A stretch of 64,000 bases of DNA from Mycobacterium pinniadriaticum (GCF_026242045.1 NZ_JAPJDO010000003.1:186001-250000), one strand, 5' to 3'. Numbered from the stretch's first letter, positions 42,725 through 53,263 are shown. Notes: a model not told the origin generated them from the sequence alone. Numbers and translations are program-made.

Positions 42725-44185
42725 TCAGCCTTTCGCCGTCGATGCGGCGTGCGTGCCGGCGCGGCGGCCGAAGAAGGAGCCCTCCCCCAGCTGGGTGCCG
42801 CTGGCGTAACCCTTGCCGTCCTGGGCAATATTGGATGCACACGCGCCCGCGGCGTACAGGCCGGGGATCACGCTGCCGTCGGTCCGCAGCACCTCGCCAT
42901 CGACGTCGGTGGCCAGACCGCCGACGGTGAACCCGGAGTACATCGCCTTGCCCAGCGTCAGGTCGAACGCGCCCCACGGTCCTTTGTCTTGTGGCGCAAG
43001 GAATTCCGGCTGCTTGTGAAACTCGGGATCCTCGCCCTTGGCGGCGTGTTCGTTGTAGTTGTTCAACGTCTCGACGAGGTTGCCCTTCGGGATGCCCAGC
43101 GCGGCCTCCATCTCCTCGACGGTCTCCCACCCGTCGATGAAGGTGATCAGTGGGATCTCCGGGGTCTGCATGTGCGCCTCGTCGACGATCAGATACGCCG
43201 CACTGTCGGGCTGGTCCATCACGAAGCCCGACGTGCGGGAATGGTAGGAGTCTTCGGTGACGAACCGTTTGCCTTCTTTGTTGACGATGATGCCGGTCAG
43301 CAGTATCGACGGCGGGTAGACCGGGGCGGTGATGAAGATCTGATCCATGTGTTTGGTCGCCGCGCCGACCGACTCGCCCAACCTGATGCCCAGTCCGTCG
43401 TCGTAGGTATTGCCCAGCACGAACGGCTTTTCGGCGAGTTTCGGGGTGAATTCGGCCACCATGTCGGGGTTCATCACGAATCCGCCGGCGGCGATCACCA
43501 CCGCCTTGGCGCGTACCGATCCGGTTTCGTTGAAGCGCTTCCACGACACCCCGACGACGGCGCCGTCGTCGACGATCAGGTTCGTGGCGCCGGTCTCGTA
43601 GCGGATCTGCACGCCCAGTTCGGCGGCGCGCTTGAGCAGCAGGTCGATCACCATGGCCGCACCCTGGGTGTCACCGGGAACCGGGACCTTGTGTCCGCGC
43701 GGGGCGGGCACCGCCATGTTCTTGTAGGGCCACACCTTCTCGTTGCCGGTGAACATCAGGCCCTCGGTGTTGGGCTGGATGACCGCCTTTTCCGGGTAGT
43801 AACTGCGCTCGAAGGCGATCCCGAGCTCCTCCAGCCAGTTGAAGTGCTCGACGCTGCCCTCGCAATAGGCGCGGATCTTGTCGAGCTCGGGCTCGCGGGA
43901 GACCGCGACGAGGTATTTGTACATCTCCTCCACGCTGTCCTCGTGCCCGGTCGCCTGCTGCACCGCGGTACCGCCACCGAGGTAGAAGTGTCCACCCGCC
44001 ATCGCGGTGGTACCGCCGGCGACGGCGGCCCGTTCGAGCACGAGAACCCGGGCGCCGGCCGCCGCGGCGCTGACCGCCGCACAGCCTCCGCCGATGCCGA
44101 ACCCGATCACCACGACGTCGACGTCGTCGGACCATTCCGTCACCTCGGCGGCGTCGACGGTCGCGGGGATGTCCAGGCCACTCAT
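42725..44185 (-). CDS. FAD-dependent oxidoreductase, KstD/fumarate-reductase type (Rv1817-like)
   Basis: A 486-aa flavoprotein. The N-terminal FAD site reads VDVVVIGFGIGGGCAAVSAA, then LERAAVAGGTTAMAGGHFYLG; VVIAAGGFVMNPDMV and the C-terminal GLYAAGACASNIAQDGKGYAS complete the family signature. It belongs to the group with 3-ketosteroid-1-dehydrogenases and fumarate reductases; the steroid-dehydrogenase Tyr pattern is not evident, so the substrate is unknown. ATG 44185 overlaps the stop of the VOC gene by 4 nt, so the two are coupled and probably act in one pathway. Confidence 0.85.
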   Translation of the reverse strand: MSGLDIPATVDAAEVTEWSDDVDVVVIGFGIGGGCAAVSAAAAGARVLVLERAAVAGGTTAMAGGHFYLGGGTAVQQATGHEDSVEEMYKYLVAVSREPELDKIRAYCEGSVEHFNWLEELGIAFERSYYPEKAVIQPNTEGLMFTGNEKVWPYKNMAVPAPRGHKVPVPGDTQGAAMVIDLLLKRAAELGVQIRYETGATNLIVDDGAVVGVSWKRFNETGSVRAKAVVIAAGGFVMNPDMVAEFTPKLAEKPFVLGNTYDDGLGIRLGESVGAATKHMDQIFITAPVYPPSILLTGIIVNKEGKRFVTEDSYHSRTSGFVMDQPDSAAYLIVDEAHMQTPEIPLITFIDGWETVEEMEAALGIPKGNLVETLNNYNEHAAKGEDPEFHKQPEFLAPQDKGPWGAFDLTLGKAMYSGFTVGGLATDVDGEVLRTDGSVIPGLYAAGACASNIAQDGKGYASGTQLGEGSFFGRRAGTHAASTAKG

Positions 44186-44661
44186 TGCTGCTCCTGTTTC
44201 ACATAGTCGAAGAACGTGCGGATGTCGTCGGGGATGTAGGCGATCTCGAGGTAGGGCACGCCGGCAGCGGGGGCCGACAGGTAGGCGAACAGCATGCCGC
44301 CCGGCATCATGCCCCGGGCGGCGACCTCGGCGCCGGCCACGGCGGCCTCGAAGGCGTCGGGGTCGGGGACTTCCACGCAGATGTGATGCAGGCCGGGACC
44401 GCTCTCGGTGAGGAATTCGGTGTAGATGCTCTCCCCGCGGGTCGGCGCGATGAGTTCGAGCTGGGTGTCGCCGGCGTAGCTCAGCGAGATGTCGGCGTGG
44501 TAGTCGGCGGGACCCCCGCGATGCACGCAGGCCTCGGGCCCGAAGTGGACATCGGGCATTCGTATCCATTTCCTGGCCCCGAGCAGCGTGGTCAAGGCCG
44601 CTTCGGTGGCGTCGAGATCGCGGGTCACCCACGCAATCTGGACAGGTGTCTGGCTGGTCAT
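44182..44661 (-). CDS. VOC-superfamily (glyoxalase/epimerase-like) protein
   Basis: A 159-aa vicinal-oxygen-chelate protein. It has two beta-alpha-beta-beta-beta modules: QIAWVTRDLDATEAALTTLLG opens the first, and GLHHICVEVPDPDAFEAAV with His ligands the second, ending VPYLEIAYIPDD. The pattern is near methylmalonyl-CoA epimerases and extradiol-type enzymes. It is coupled to the flavoprotein gene by a 4-nt overlap and lies 45 nt after a TetR gene. Confidence 0.85.
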   Translation of the reverse strand: MTSQTPVQIAWVTRDLDATEAALTTLLGARKWIRMPDVHFGPEACVHRGGPADYHADISLSYAGDTQLELIAPTRGESIYTEFLTESGPGLHHICVEVPDPDAFEAAVAGAEVAARGMMPGGMLFAYLSAPAAGVPYLEIAYIPDDIRTFFDYVKQEQQ

Positions 44662-44706
44662 CGGTTCGAGGATATCCCCGGCCCCCCGGTGTGGCTAGAA
44701 CGTGTT

Positions 44707-45402
44707 CTAGTTCCGCGGGCCGCCGGTGGTGAGCAGGTCGATGGCCAGCCGGATCTGTTCATCGAACAACACCCCCGGTTCGGCGAAGGTGTCCGACCCA
44801 TACTGACCGAAGATCTCCAGGCTGACCGCACCGACGATCAGTGCCCAGACCGCGGTGCACCGGATCACCAGCGCATCGTCCCCGGGGAAGCCGAACTCGT
44901 CACGCACTCGTCGCAGGTCCGCCGACATCGGTTGTGCGACGTGGTTTTCGGTCAGCGCGATATCTCCGGTGGCCACGCCGGTGGCCACCGCATCGAAGAG
45001 CATCCTGATCACCCGGGTTCCCGGGCCGGTGGTCAGTTCGGCGGGCGCGTGATAGCCGGGAACCGGGCTGCCGTACAGCAGCGCCCACTCGGCGGGGTGG
45101 TCAGCTGCCCACTGCCGCAGTGCGCGGGCGATCGTTGCGATATCGGCCCGCCACCCCCCGGTCCCCGACCCGCGCGCGCCGTCGACCGTATCGGCCAGTT
45201 CGGAGTACGCCTCGACAAGAAGCAGGGTCAGCAACTCGTCGCGGCTGGCCACATACCGGTACATCGCCGAGGAGACCATGCCCAGCTCACGAGCGATCGC
45301 GCGCACCGACAACCCGGCCGCGCCCACGCTGGCGAGTTGTCGACGGCCGAGTTCCACGATCCGCGCCTCGGTGCGCTGCCGCGCTTCTTGCCGTTTACCC
45401 AC
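44707..45402 (-). CDS. TetR-family regulator (Rv1816-like)
   Basis: A 231-aa TetR regulator with an HTH region RTEARIVELGRRQLASVGAAG, LSVRAIARELGMVSSAMYRYV and a helical ligand domain containing the TetR_C-type block AFPGDD...RCTAVWALIVGAVSLE. It matches M. tuberculosis Rv1816 (234 aa). GTG start at 45402. It is divergent from a deazaflavin-oxidoreductase gene across a 108-nt gap that contains a perfect 6-3-6 palindrome (45470-45484), and it precedes the VOC and flavoprotein genes, which it may also control. Confidence 0.88.
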   Translation of the reverse strand: MGKRQEARQRTEARIVELGRRQLASVGAAGLSVRAIARELGMVSSAMYRYVASRDELLTLLLVEAYSELADTVDGARGSGTGGWRADIATIARALRQWAADHPAEWALLYGSPVPGYHAPAELTTGPGTRVIRMLFDAVATGVATGDIALTENHVAQPMSADLRRVRDEFGFPGDDALVIRCTAVWALIVGAVSLEIFGQYGSDTFAEPGVLFDEQIRLAIDLLTTGGPRN

Positions 45403-45469
45403 GCGCCGAGTCTCGCACGTCAGAGATCACTGCTCTTGAATTTGTCGGGACCGGCTGGCATCCTCAATC

Positions 45470-45484
45470 GAGAGCACCGCTCTC
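45470..45484. promoter_or_regulatory. Perfect palindrome, candidate TetR operator
   Basis: GAGAGC-ACC-GCTCTC: a perfect 6-bp inverted repeat with a 3-nt spacer, 26 nt before the start of the deazaflavin-oxidoreductase gene and 67 nt before the tetR start. Size and place fit a TetR-family operator governing both divergent genes. Confidence 0.6.
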
Positions 45485-45510
45485 TAACTTCGATCGACAA
45501 GGACCACCCG

Positions 45511-45951
45511 ATGACTGACCACTACGACCGTCCGAACGCGACCGCGCGCGTCTTCAATGCCGCCATCCGCCGGCTCGCCGAGGCGGGCATCAGCATCGCC
45601 GGCACCCGCGCGCTGCGGGTGCGCGGCCGCAAATCGGGCGCCCCGCACGGCGTGGTCGTCAACGTGATGCGGGTCGGCGGGATCGACTACCTGGTCTCGC
45701 CCCGCGGGAACACCCAGTGGGCGCGCAACGCCCGCGCGGCCGGCACCGTGGAACTCGGTCCGCGCTGGCGGCGCACTCCGGTGTCGCTCACCGAGGTCGC
45801 CGACGAGGACAAGCCCGCCCTGCTCAAGCGCTACCTGGATCGGTGGTATTGGGAGGTCAAAGGCCACATCGCGGGGCTGACGCCGGACTCGAGCGTCGAG
45901 CAGCTGCGCGCGGCCGCTCCGACGATCCCGGTGTTCGCGCTGGGCCGCTAG
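45511..45951 (+). CDS. Ddn-family (deazaflavin) F420H2-dependent oxidoreductase
   Basis: A 146-aa split-barrel protein of the nitroreductase-type deazaflavin-dependent family. RVRGRKSGAPHGVVVNVMRVGG and YLVSPRGNTQWARNARAAG are the typical F420-contact and core motifs (compare RKSG and NPxW in Ddn). It probably reduces a quinone or unsaturated substrate with F420H2. ATG 45511 follows AAGGACC. It is divergent from tetR with the palindrome in between, and overlaps the convergent protease gene by 4 nt. Confidence 0.88.
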   Translation: MTDHYDRPNATARVFNAAIRRLAEAGISIAGTRALRVRGRKSGAPHGVVVNVMRVGGIDYLVSPRGNTQWARNARAAGTVELGPRWRRTPVSLTEVADEDKPALLKRYLDRWYWEVKGHIAGLTPDSSVEQLRAAAPTIPVFALGR

Positions 45952-46643
45952 TTGGTGTTGGCTTCCTCGGCCGCGGCCACTGTGACCACGCCGATGTCGC
46001 CATGGGCCTGCTGGGTGGTGGACACCCACGACACAGCCGCCGGCAAGGTGCCCCAGGTGCTGTTGAACAGGCCGATGATCACGGCCTTGTCGTCGTCGAC
46101 CGGCATGTAGACCGGTCCGCCGGAATCGCCCTTCTGGCTGACCACACCGTTGTTCATGGTGAACCAGCCGTTGTTGACCCGCTCGATCGAGCCGCAGCTT
46201 TCACCGGTGACGACCCCGAAATGGCAGACCGGCTGGCCGGCGGCCATCGGCGGGGCGGCGTCGGCGACGAGTTGACGACCGCCGGGCAGGATGTTGTTGA
46301 CCACGACATCGGGGGCCAGGGCGATCGTCTCGTAATCGGAAATCACCTGGTCGGTCCGCACGACCGCCCCGTCGGGGGTGTTGTCCTGGAAGGTCGAGAC
46401 CATGCCGATGAGTTGACCGTTGCGGTCGGTGACCGGACCGTCGCCCCGGCAGTGACCGGCCGAGTAGGCAACCCGCGCCACCGGGTCGACATAGCCGAGC
46501 GTGCAGACGTTGCTGGCCTGGCGGATCTCCATCCCCGGGGAGACCACCACACCGGGCGTGGCGTCGGCCGCCGGTGCCACGATCGCGGACACGGCAAGAG
46601 CCGCTGCGGCGGCGAGGACACCCCTGGAACCAAAACGCGCCAC
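45948..46643 (-). CDS. Secreted trypsin-like serine protease (Rv1815-like)
   Basis: A 231-aa exported S1-type protease. Signal peptide residues 1-27 (GVLAAAAALAVSAIVAPAADA). Catalytic His64 is in YSAGHCRG, Asp103 in ISDYETIAL, Ser174 in KGDSGGPVY; disulfide pairs are likely C47-C65 and C140-C150. It aligns along its length with M. tuberculosis Rv1815 (about 221 aa). Start GTG 46643. All three catalytic residues are present, so activity is likely. It overlaps the convergent oxidoreductase gene by 4 nt. Confidence 0.88.
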   Translation of the reverse strand: MARFGSRGVLAAAAALAVSAIVAPAADATPGVVVSPGMEIRQASNVCTLGYVDPVARVAYSAGHCRGDGPVTDRNGQLIGMVSTFQDNTPDGAVVRTDQVISDYETIALAPDVVVNNILPGGRQLVADAAPPMAAGQPVCHFGVVTGESCGSIERVNNGWFTMNNGVVSQKGDSGGPVYMPVDDDKAVIIGLFNSTWGTLPAAVSWVSTTQQAHGDIGVVTVAAAEEANTN

Positions 46644-46783
46644 TGTACACCCCGATCGATCGGCGACACATCAAGGACGCGCCGCGAAAATATCTCGACT
46701 GTGTATCGGCGTCGATCTCAAATCGTTACCAATGAACTATGACGTACCCGGCGTGTCGCCGCGGGAATCCCGTCAGGGATGAG

Positions 46784-48190
46784 TTAAGAGTCGAACCCCA
46801 GACCGAGTCGGTCGAGAGTGCGCAGGAAGATGTTGCGCTTACCGGCGTTGTGATCGGCTCGATTCAGCGACCACCGGGTCGCCTGGATACCGATGCTGGC
46901 CGCCGGTTCGGGTGGGAACGGTAGCGGTTTGCGGTTGACCATCTCCAGCTCGGTCCGTTCGGTGGGACGCCCGTCGAGCAGATCCAGGCAGACATCTGCG
47001 GCGAACCGAGCCGCGCCCACCCCGAGGCCGGTGAACCCGTTGACATAGGCGATCCGGCCGCGACCGGCCAGCCCCCAGTGCGCACAGAACCGGGTGTTGG
47101 TGTCGATCGCTCCCGCCCAGCGGTGGCTGAACCGCACGTCCTCGAGTTGGGGGAACGTGATGAAGAAATGCGCGGCCAGCCGGCGGTAGGTGTCCGGCCG
47201 GTCTTCGTACATCGGGTCGACTCGCCGCCCGAAGTGGTAGACGGCGTCGTATCCGCCCCAGACGATCCGGTTGTCGGCCGAGAGGCGGTAATAGTGGAAC
47301 TGGTTGGCGCTGTCCCCGATCCCCTGCCGCGACCGCCAGCCGATGCGGTCGAGTTGCTCTGGTGTGAGCGGCTCGGTGGCCAGCACGTAGTCGTAGACCG
47401 GGACGGTGTGCAGCCGGTTGCGTTTGAGCAGGCTGGGAAAGACGTTGGTGGCCAACACAACCTGGTCGGCCTCGATCATGCCCGCAGGGGTTTTCACCTG
47501 CACGCCGGTGTTCTCGCGGTCGACCGAGGTCGCCGGCGTGTGTTCGAAGACCTGGACGCCGGCCTCGGCGCAGGCGCGGGCCAGTTCGAAGACCAGCCGC
47601 GCGGGATGCACGATCGCGCAGGTGTCCGCGGCGAACAACCCGGCCTGGTAGGTCGGCGAGTCGACCTCGGCACGGACCGCCGCGCGGTCCAGGAACCGTC
47701 CGTCCCCGTCGTCGGCGCCTTCGCGCAACCACGCGACCTGGTGCGGCTCGGTGGCCACGGTCAGCATGCCGGTGCGCTCCCAGTCGACCTTCATCGCGTG
47801 GGACTCGATATCAGCCTGCATACCGTCGAGGTTGGCCAGGCCGAGCTTCTCCAGCCGATCGAATTCGCTGGGCCACCGGGACTTTCCGTTCTCCGCACCG
47901 TGGGTGATGCTGGCCTCGACGAACCCGCCGTTGCGCCCCGATGCCGCCCAGCCGACGCGCTCGGCCTCGATCAGCACCACCCGTGCGCCGGGGTTGCGTT
48001 CGATGGCGTGCAGCGCCGACCACAATCCGGCGTAGCCGCCGCCGACGACCAGAAGATCGCAGCTCAGCCCACCGGGCAGCGTCGGGTACTCCGGCCGGGG
48101 TGTGTCCAGCCACATCGATCCGAACGTGGCGGACCCCAATGCGCGCGCGATCAGGCCGGGGTCGACGTCGCGATCAAATACCGTCTGCAC
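46784..48190 (-). CDS. FAD-dependent amine/amino-acid oxidase (DAO family)
   Basis: A 468-aa DAO-fold flavoprotein. The FAD site is LLVVGGGYAGLWSALHA and ERVGWAASGRNGGFVEA; the C-terminal AYVNGFTGLGVGAARFAADV closes the nucleotide site. The pattern GWxASGRNGG is typical of PuuB-type gamma-glutamylputrescine oxidases and related amine oxidases. Substrate is unknown. It starts at GTG 48190 and lies 140 nt downstream of the protease start in the same direction; that gap holds no gene that I can see. Confidence 0.83.
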   Translation of the reverse strand: MQTVFDRDVDPGLIARALGSATFGSMWLDTPRPEYPTLPGGLSCDLLVVGGGYAGLWSALHAIERNPGARVVLIEAERVGWAASGRNGGFVEASITHGAENGKSRWPSEFDRLEKLGLANLDGMQADIESHAMKVDWERTGMLTVATEPHQVAWLREGADDGDGRFLDRAAVRAEVDSPTYQAGLFAADTCAIVHPARLVFELARACAEAGVQVFEHTPATSVDRENTGVQVKTPAGMIEADQVVLATNVFPSLLKRNRLHTVPVYDYVLATEPLTPEQLDRIGWRSRQGIGDSANQFHYYRLSADNRIVWGGYDAVYHFGRRVDPMYEDRPDTYRRLAAHFFITFPQLEDVRFSHRWAGAIDTNTRFCAHWGLAGRGRIAYVNGFTGLGVGAARFAADVCLDLLDGRPTERTELEMVNRKPLPFPPEPAASIGIQATRWSLNRADHNAGKRNIFLRTLDRLGLGFDS

Positions 48191-48218
48191 CCAAGCATGG
48201 TGCCACGGCGGGGCGGAT

Positions 48219-49343
48219 CTACTTGGCGAACCGGGTCAGCAGGGGGCCAAGGGTGGCCAGGATGAACACGTAGGGAGTGGCCACCGGTCCGATCGCGGCC
48301 ACGGTGGTGCCGGCCAGCCCGATGATCACCAGGGAGAACTCACCCCGCGCGATCAGCGCGGTTCCGGCCCGCAACTGGCCGGGACGCCCAACACCTTCCC
48401 GGCGGGCCGCATAGGCGCCGGTGACGATCTTGGTCAGCGCGGTGACCGCGGCCAGTGCCAGCGCGACCGGCAGCATCGGCACCAGGTCGGATGGATCCAC
48501 CGTCAGACCGATAGCCAAGAAGAACACCGCCGCGAAAAGGTCTCGCAGCGGGCTGAGCACGGCGCGGGCCCGGTCGGCGGTCTCTCCGGTGAGCGTCAGC
48601 CCCACCAGAAACGCGCCGACCGCCGCCGAGGCGTGCAGATGCTCGGCGACGGCCGCCACGATCAGCGTCAGTCCGAGGATGCGCAGCAGAAGCTGCTCGT
48701 CGTCGGGGTGGGCGATGAGCCGTCCGACGTGATGACCCCAGCGGTAGGACGCCGCAAACGCCGCGCCCAGTGCGCTCACGGCGACACCCATCCACAACAG
48801 GGCCTCCCACCAGCTGCCGCCGGCCGCGAACACCGCGAGCAGCGGCAGGTAGGCCGCCATCGCGAAGTCCTCGAGGACCAGCACCGAGAGCACCGCGGGG
48901 GTTTCCCGGTTACCCAGCCGGTGCAGGTCGTTGAGCAGGCGGGCGATCACGCCCGACGAGGAGATGAAGGTGATGCCGGCCATCGCCAGGATGCCGACGA
49001 AGTCCAGCCCCAGCAGCCAGCCGGCGACGGCTCCGGGGATGGCGTTGAGTACCAGGTCGACGCCGGCCGACGGCAGGTGCCGGCGCATGCTGACGGCGAA
49101 CTCGCCGATGGAGAACTCCAGACCCAGGGTCAGCAGCAGCAGCACGACACCGATCGAAGCGCCGGTGGAGACGAACTCCCCGGCCGCCGGGACCGGGGCG
49201 ATTCCACCGTTGCCCAGGGCCAGCCCGGCCCCCAGGTACAACGGGATCGGCGAGAGCGCGAACCGACGGGCCAGGGCTCCCAGGATGGTCAGGGCAGTCA
49301 GGATGACGCCGAGCTCGAGTAGGAGCGCGACCGAGACAGCCAT
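48219..49343 (-). CDS. CPA2-type K+(Na+)/H+ antiporter, KhtU-like
   Basis: A 374-aa cation:proton antiporter with about 11-12 membrane segments: PLYLGAGLALGNGG, LLLLTLGLEFSIGE and ITFISSSGVIARLL in the first half, AAVFFLAIGLTVDPSDLVPM and LIARGEFSLVIIGLAG in the second, as in the KefB/KhtU group. It ends shortly after the membrane domain, without its own TrkA-N domain. The regulatory subunit is encoded 4 nt upstream, the same order as Bacillus khtT-khtU. It probably exports K+ (or Na+, NH4+) in exchange for protons. Confidence 0.87.
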   Translation of the reverse strand: MAVSVALLLELGVILTALTILGALARRFALSPIPLYLGAGLALGNGGIAPVPAAGEFVSTGASIGVVLLLLTLGLEFSIGEFAVSMRRHLPSAGVDLVLNAIPGAVAGWLLGLDFVGILAMAGITFISSSGVIARLLNDLHRLGNRETPAVLSVLVLEDFAMAAYLPLLAVFAAGGSWWEALLWMGVAVSALGAAFAASYRWGHHVGRLIAHPDDEQLLLRILGLTLIVAAVAEHLHASAAVGAFLVGLTLTGETADRARAVLSPLRDLFAAVFFLAIGLTVDPSDLVPMLPVALALAAVTALTKIVTGAYAARREGVGRPGQLRAGTALIARGEFSLVIIGLAGTTVAAIGPVATPYVFILATLGPLLTRFAK

Positions 49344-49347
49344 AGGC

Positions 49348-49830
49348 TCAGCCCTGGTCGACGATTCGCCGGACTCCGGAGATACCGTCCTCGGTGCCGA
49401 TCACCACCAGCACGTCGTCGCCGCGCAGCACCTCATCCGGGCCGGGTGAGGCCAGCACCTCCTCGCCGCGCACGATCGCAACGATCGACGCGCCGGTCCG
49501 GGTGCGGGCTTTGGTCTCCCCCAGCGGGCGGTCCACGAACGGCGAGCCAGGGCCGATCTCGACCTGCCCGGCGTCCAGGCCGGGAACCTCCTTGGTGAGG
49601 TCGGCGAAGCGCTCCACCATCCGCGGGGCGCCCAGGATCTGGGCCAGCGCGTCGGCTTCCTCACCGGTGAGGCAGAACACCGGACGGGCCTGATCGGGAT
49701 CGCTGGCGGCGTAGACCACGACCTCGAAATCACCGCTGCGCCGAGCGATCACCCCCACCCGGTTGCCGTCGGCGTTGTCGAGCTCGTAGCGCAACCCGAC
49801 CCCGGGCAGCAGGACTTCCTTGACCTCCAT
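49348..49830 (-). CDS. KhtT-like regulatory subunit with TrkA-C (RCK-C) domain
   Basis: A 160-aa cytoplasmic protein. It begins MEVKEVLLPGVGLRYEL, the usual KhtT opening, and its C-terminal RCK-C domain (about 75-155) reads EVLRGDDVLVVIGTEDG. Start ATG 49830 is preferred over the ATG three codons upstream because GAGG lies 9 nt before it. It precedes the antiporter gene by 4 nt and should gate it in response to a nucleotide (c-di-AMP in Bacillus KhtT) or pH. Confidence 0.85.
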   Translation of the reverse strand: MEVKEVLLPGVGLRYELDNADGNRVGVIARRSGDFEVVVYAASDPDQARPVFCLTGEEADALAQILGAPRMVERFADLTKEVPGLDAGQVEIGPGSPFVDRPLGETKARTRTGASIVAIVRGEEVLASPGPDEVLRGDDVLVVIGTEDGISGVRRIVDQG

Positions 49831-49863
49831 GGGCTCCATCCTCGATGACGGCGTCGATGCTGA

Positions 49864-50790
49864 CTAGCCCTGGCCTGCCACGGCGGGCTGTGGTGTGCGG
49901 GCGGGTTGCCAGCCCGGCGGGCCGAATACGTAGCCCAGCCGGTCGCGCCAGCGGCTTGCCGAGCGAACGTCACGGGCGATCGCCACGTACTCGTAGGTCT
50001 CCAGCTTCCAGATGTTGAAGGTGGTCACCGGCTTGGTCAACCCGTAGTGGGGACGGAACAACTCGGGCTGGAACGTCCCGAACAGCCGGTCCCAGACGAT
50101 CAGGATGCCGCCGTAGTTCTTGTCGAGGTATTCGGGATCCATCCCGTGATGCACCCGGTGGTGGGAGGGGGTGTTGAAGACGAACTCGAAGGCTCTGGGC
50201 AGCCTGCCGATGCGTTCGGTGTGAATCCAGAACTGGTAGATCAGGCTGATCGAGAAGCTGGTGAAGACCATCCACGGCGGAACACCCAACAGCGGCAACG
50301 GAATCCACATGATGATTTCGCCGCTGTTGTTCCACTTCTGGCGCAGCGCGGTCGCGAAGTTGAAGTAGCGGCTGGAGTGATGCGCCTGGTGGGTCGCCCA
50401 GATCAACCGGACCCGGTGCGCGATGCGGTGGTAGGCGTAGTAGAGCACGTCCACGCCGACGATGGCGATCACCCACGTGTACCACTGCGAGGGCGACAGG
50501 TGCCACGGCGCGACGTAGGCGTACAGGGCGGCGTAGCCGAGCAGGGCCAGGAACTTCCAGGCACCCATCGTCGCCACCGACACCAGCCCCATCGAAATCG
50601 AGGCCCAGGCGTCGCGGGTGAGGTACGCGCCCGTTGCCGGCGAATCGCCGTCGGCCCCGGTGAGGCGTTCCAGCTTGCGGGCCGCGGCCCATTCGATGGT
50701 CAGCAGCAGCAGGAAGAACGGGATCGCGAACAGCACCGGTTCGCGCATCTGCGGCGGGAGAACGGACAACCACTCCCCGATACGGTCCAC
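49864..50790 (-). CDS. erg3: Sterol desaturase / fatty acid hydroxylase family protein (Rv1814-like)
   Basis: A 308-aa membrane diiron enzyme with the histidine boxes HRIAHR (HX3H), HQAHHS (HX2HH) and HHRVHHGMD plus a distal HYGL. It matches the M. tuberculosis gene annotated erg3 (Rv1814, about 300 aa), a C-5 sterol desaturase homologue; as mycobacteria make no sterols, the substrate may be a host sterol or a lipid. GTG 50790 is preferred because GGAGG lies 8 nt before it; the GTG three codons upstream directly abuts that site. Confidence 0.85.
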   Translation of the reverse strand: MDRIGEWLSVLPPQMREPVLFAIPFFLLLLTIEWAAARKLERLTGADGDSPATGAYLTRDAWASISMGLVSVATMGAWKFLALLGYAALYAYVAPWHLSPSQWYTWVIAIVGVDVLYYAYHRIAHRVRLIWATHQAHHSSRYFNFATALRQKWNNSGEIIMWIPLPLLGVPPWMVFTSFSISLIYQFWIHTERIGRLPRAFEFVFNTPSHHRVHHGMDPEYLDKNYGGILIVWDRLFGTFQPELFRPHYGLTKPVTTFNIWKLETYEYVAIARDVRSASRWRDRLGYVFGPPGWQPARTPQPAVAGQG

Positions 50791-50870
50791 GCGTTCCACC
50801 TCCGATGTGCACCCGCCCGGAGTCTAACCCGATCCCGCCGCGTTGTTAGACACCACGTCAAGAAGCCGGC

Positions 50871-52421
<1,551 letters not shown>

Positions 52422-52595
52422 GGTTTCTCCTCCTGCAGCTCGCGCCACCACTTGTCCACGTTACCGACGGGTAGCGGCCACGACCGCTTCACCGGATGTC
52501 TGTCCGCTCACGTCGGCGGCGGGGCTTAACCCGGGCCACAGCCCCGGTCCCCGCTATTCTGGCCGGGCTGATCACGATCGACGGAGGTGCCGGAC

Positions 52596-52940
52596 GTGCG
52601 GGAATGGCTGCTACTGCTGGGGGCGGTCGGCACCGAAGTGTGCGCCACGTTGTCGCTGCGCGCGGCCCAGGACAATTCGATGTGGCTGATCATGGTGGTG
52701 GCCGGCTACGTCACCTCGTTCTATTTCCTGACGATGGTGCTGCGGGCCGGCATGGCGGTGGGGGTCGCCTACGGCATCTGGGGCGCGCTGGGCACCGCCA
52801 TCACCGCGGCCGCGGCCGCCCTGATCTTCGGCGACCCGTTCACCACCCCCATCGTCGCCGGGATCGGGCTGATCGTCGCCGGTGTGCTGATGGTCGAGAT
52901 GGGCTCACGGCACGCGCGCGCCGACGAGGCCGCGTCGTGA
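52596..52940 (+). CDS. Paired SMR-family efflux subunit 1
   Basis: A 114-aa four-helix small multidrug resistance protein. GTG 52596 was chosen because GGAGG lies 8 nt before it and because it places the essential glutamate at position 14 (GAVGTEVCATLSLRA), as in EmrE. GVAYGIWGALGTA and the C-terminal GIGLIVAGVLMVEMG are typical. Its stop overlaps the start of a second SMR gene, so the two probably form a heterodimer such as EbrAB or YkkCD. Substrate (cationic drugs or guanidinium-like compounds) is unknown. A candidate -10 (TATTCT, 52554-52559) lies upstream. Confidence 0.88.
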   Translation: MREWLLLLGAVGTEVCATLSLRAAQDNSMWLIMVVAGYVTSFYFLTMVLRAGMAVGVAYGIWGALGTAITAAAAALIFGDPFTTPIVAGIGLIVAGVLMVEMGSRHARADEAAS

Positions 52941-53263
52941 TGTGGCTGGCCCTGGCCGGGGCGATCGTGATCGAGGTGTTCGCCACTCTGGCGTTGCGGG
53001 CCTCGAACGGCTTCCGCAACAAGGTGTGGATCGCCCCGGTGATCGTCGGCTACCTGGTGGCGTTCGCCTTGCTGTACGTCACGCTGTCGCTGGGAATGCC
53101 GGTCGGCGTCGCTTACGGGGTATGGTCGGCCGCCGGTGTCGCGTTGGTCGCGCTGATCGCACGTGCATTGTTCGGCGAGCCGCTGACCCCGTTGATGATG
53201 GGCGGTATCGGGTTGATCATCGCCGGCGTGCTCACGATCGAACTGAGCGGCGACGCGGGCTAA
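52940..53263 (+). CDS. Paired SMR-family efflux subunit 2
   Basis: A 107-aa SMR protein starting at ATG 52940, overlapping the upstream stop (TGATG). The conserved Glu is residue 12 in IVIEVFATLALRA; GVAYGVWSAAGVALVAL and GGIGLIIAGVLTIELSG follow. Tight coupling with subunit 1 implies a two-component antiporter. Its last 32 nt overlap the convergent MFS gene. Confidence 0.88.
   Translation: MWLALAGAIVIEVFATLALRASNGFRNKVWIAPVIVGYLVAFALLYVTLSLGMPVGVAYGVWSAAGVALVALIARALFGEPLTPLMMGGIGLIIAGVLTIELSGDAG

Noticed and set aside
52422..52595. Guanidine riboswitch upstream of the SMR pair
   Set aside because: SMR genes often follow ykkC-type riboswitches, but I see no ykkC, mini-ykkC or ykkC-III core motif in this gap.
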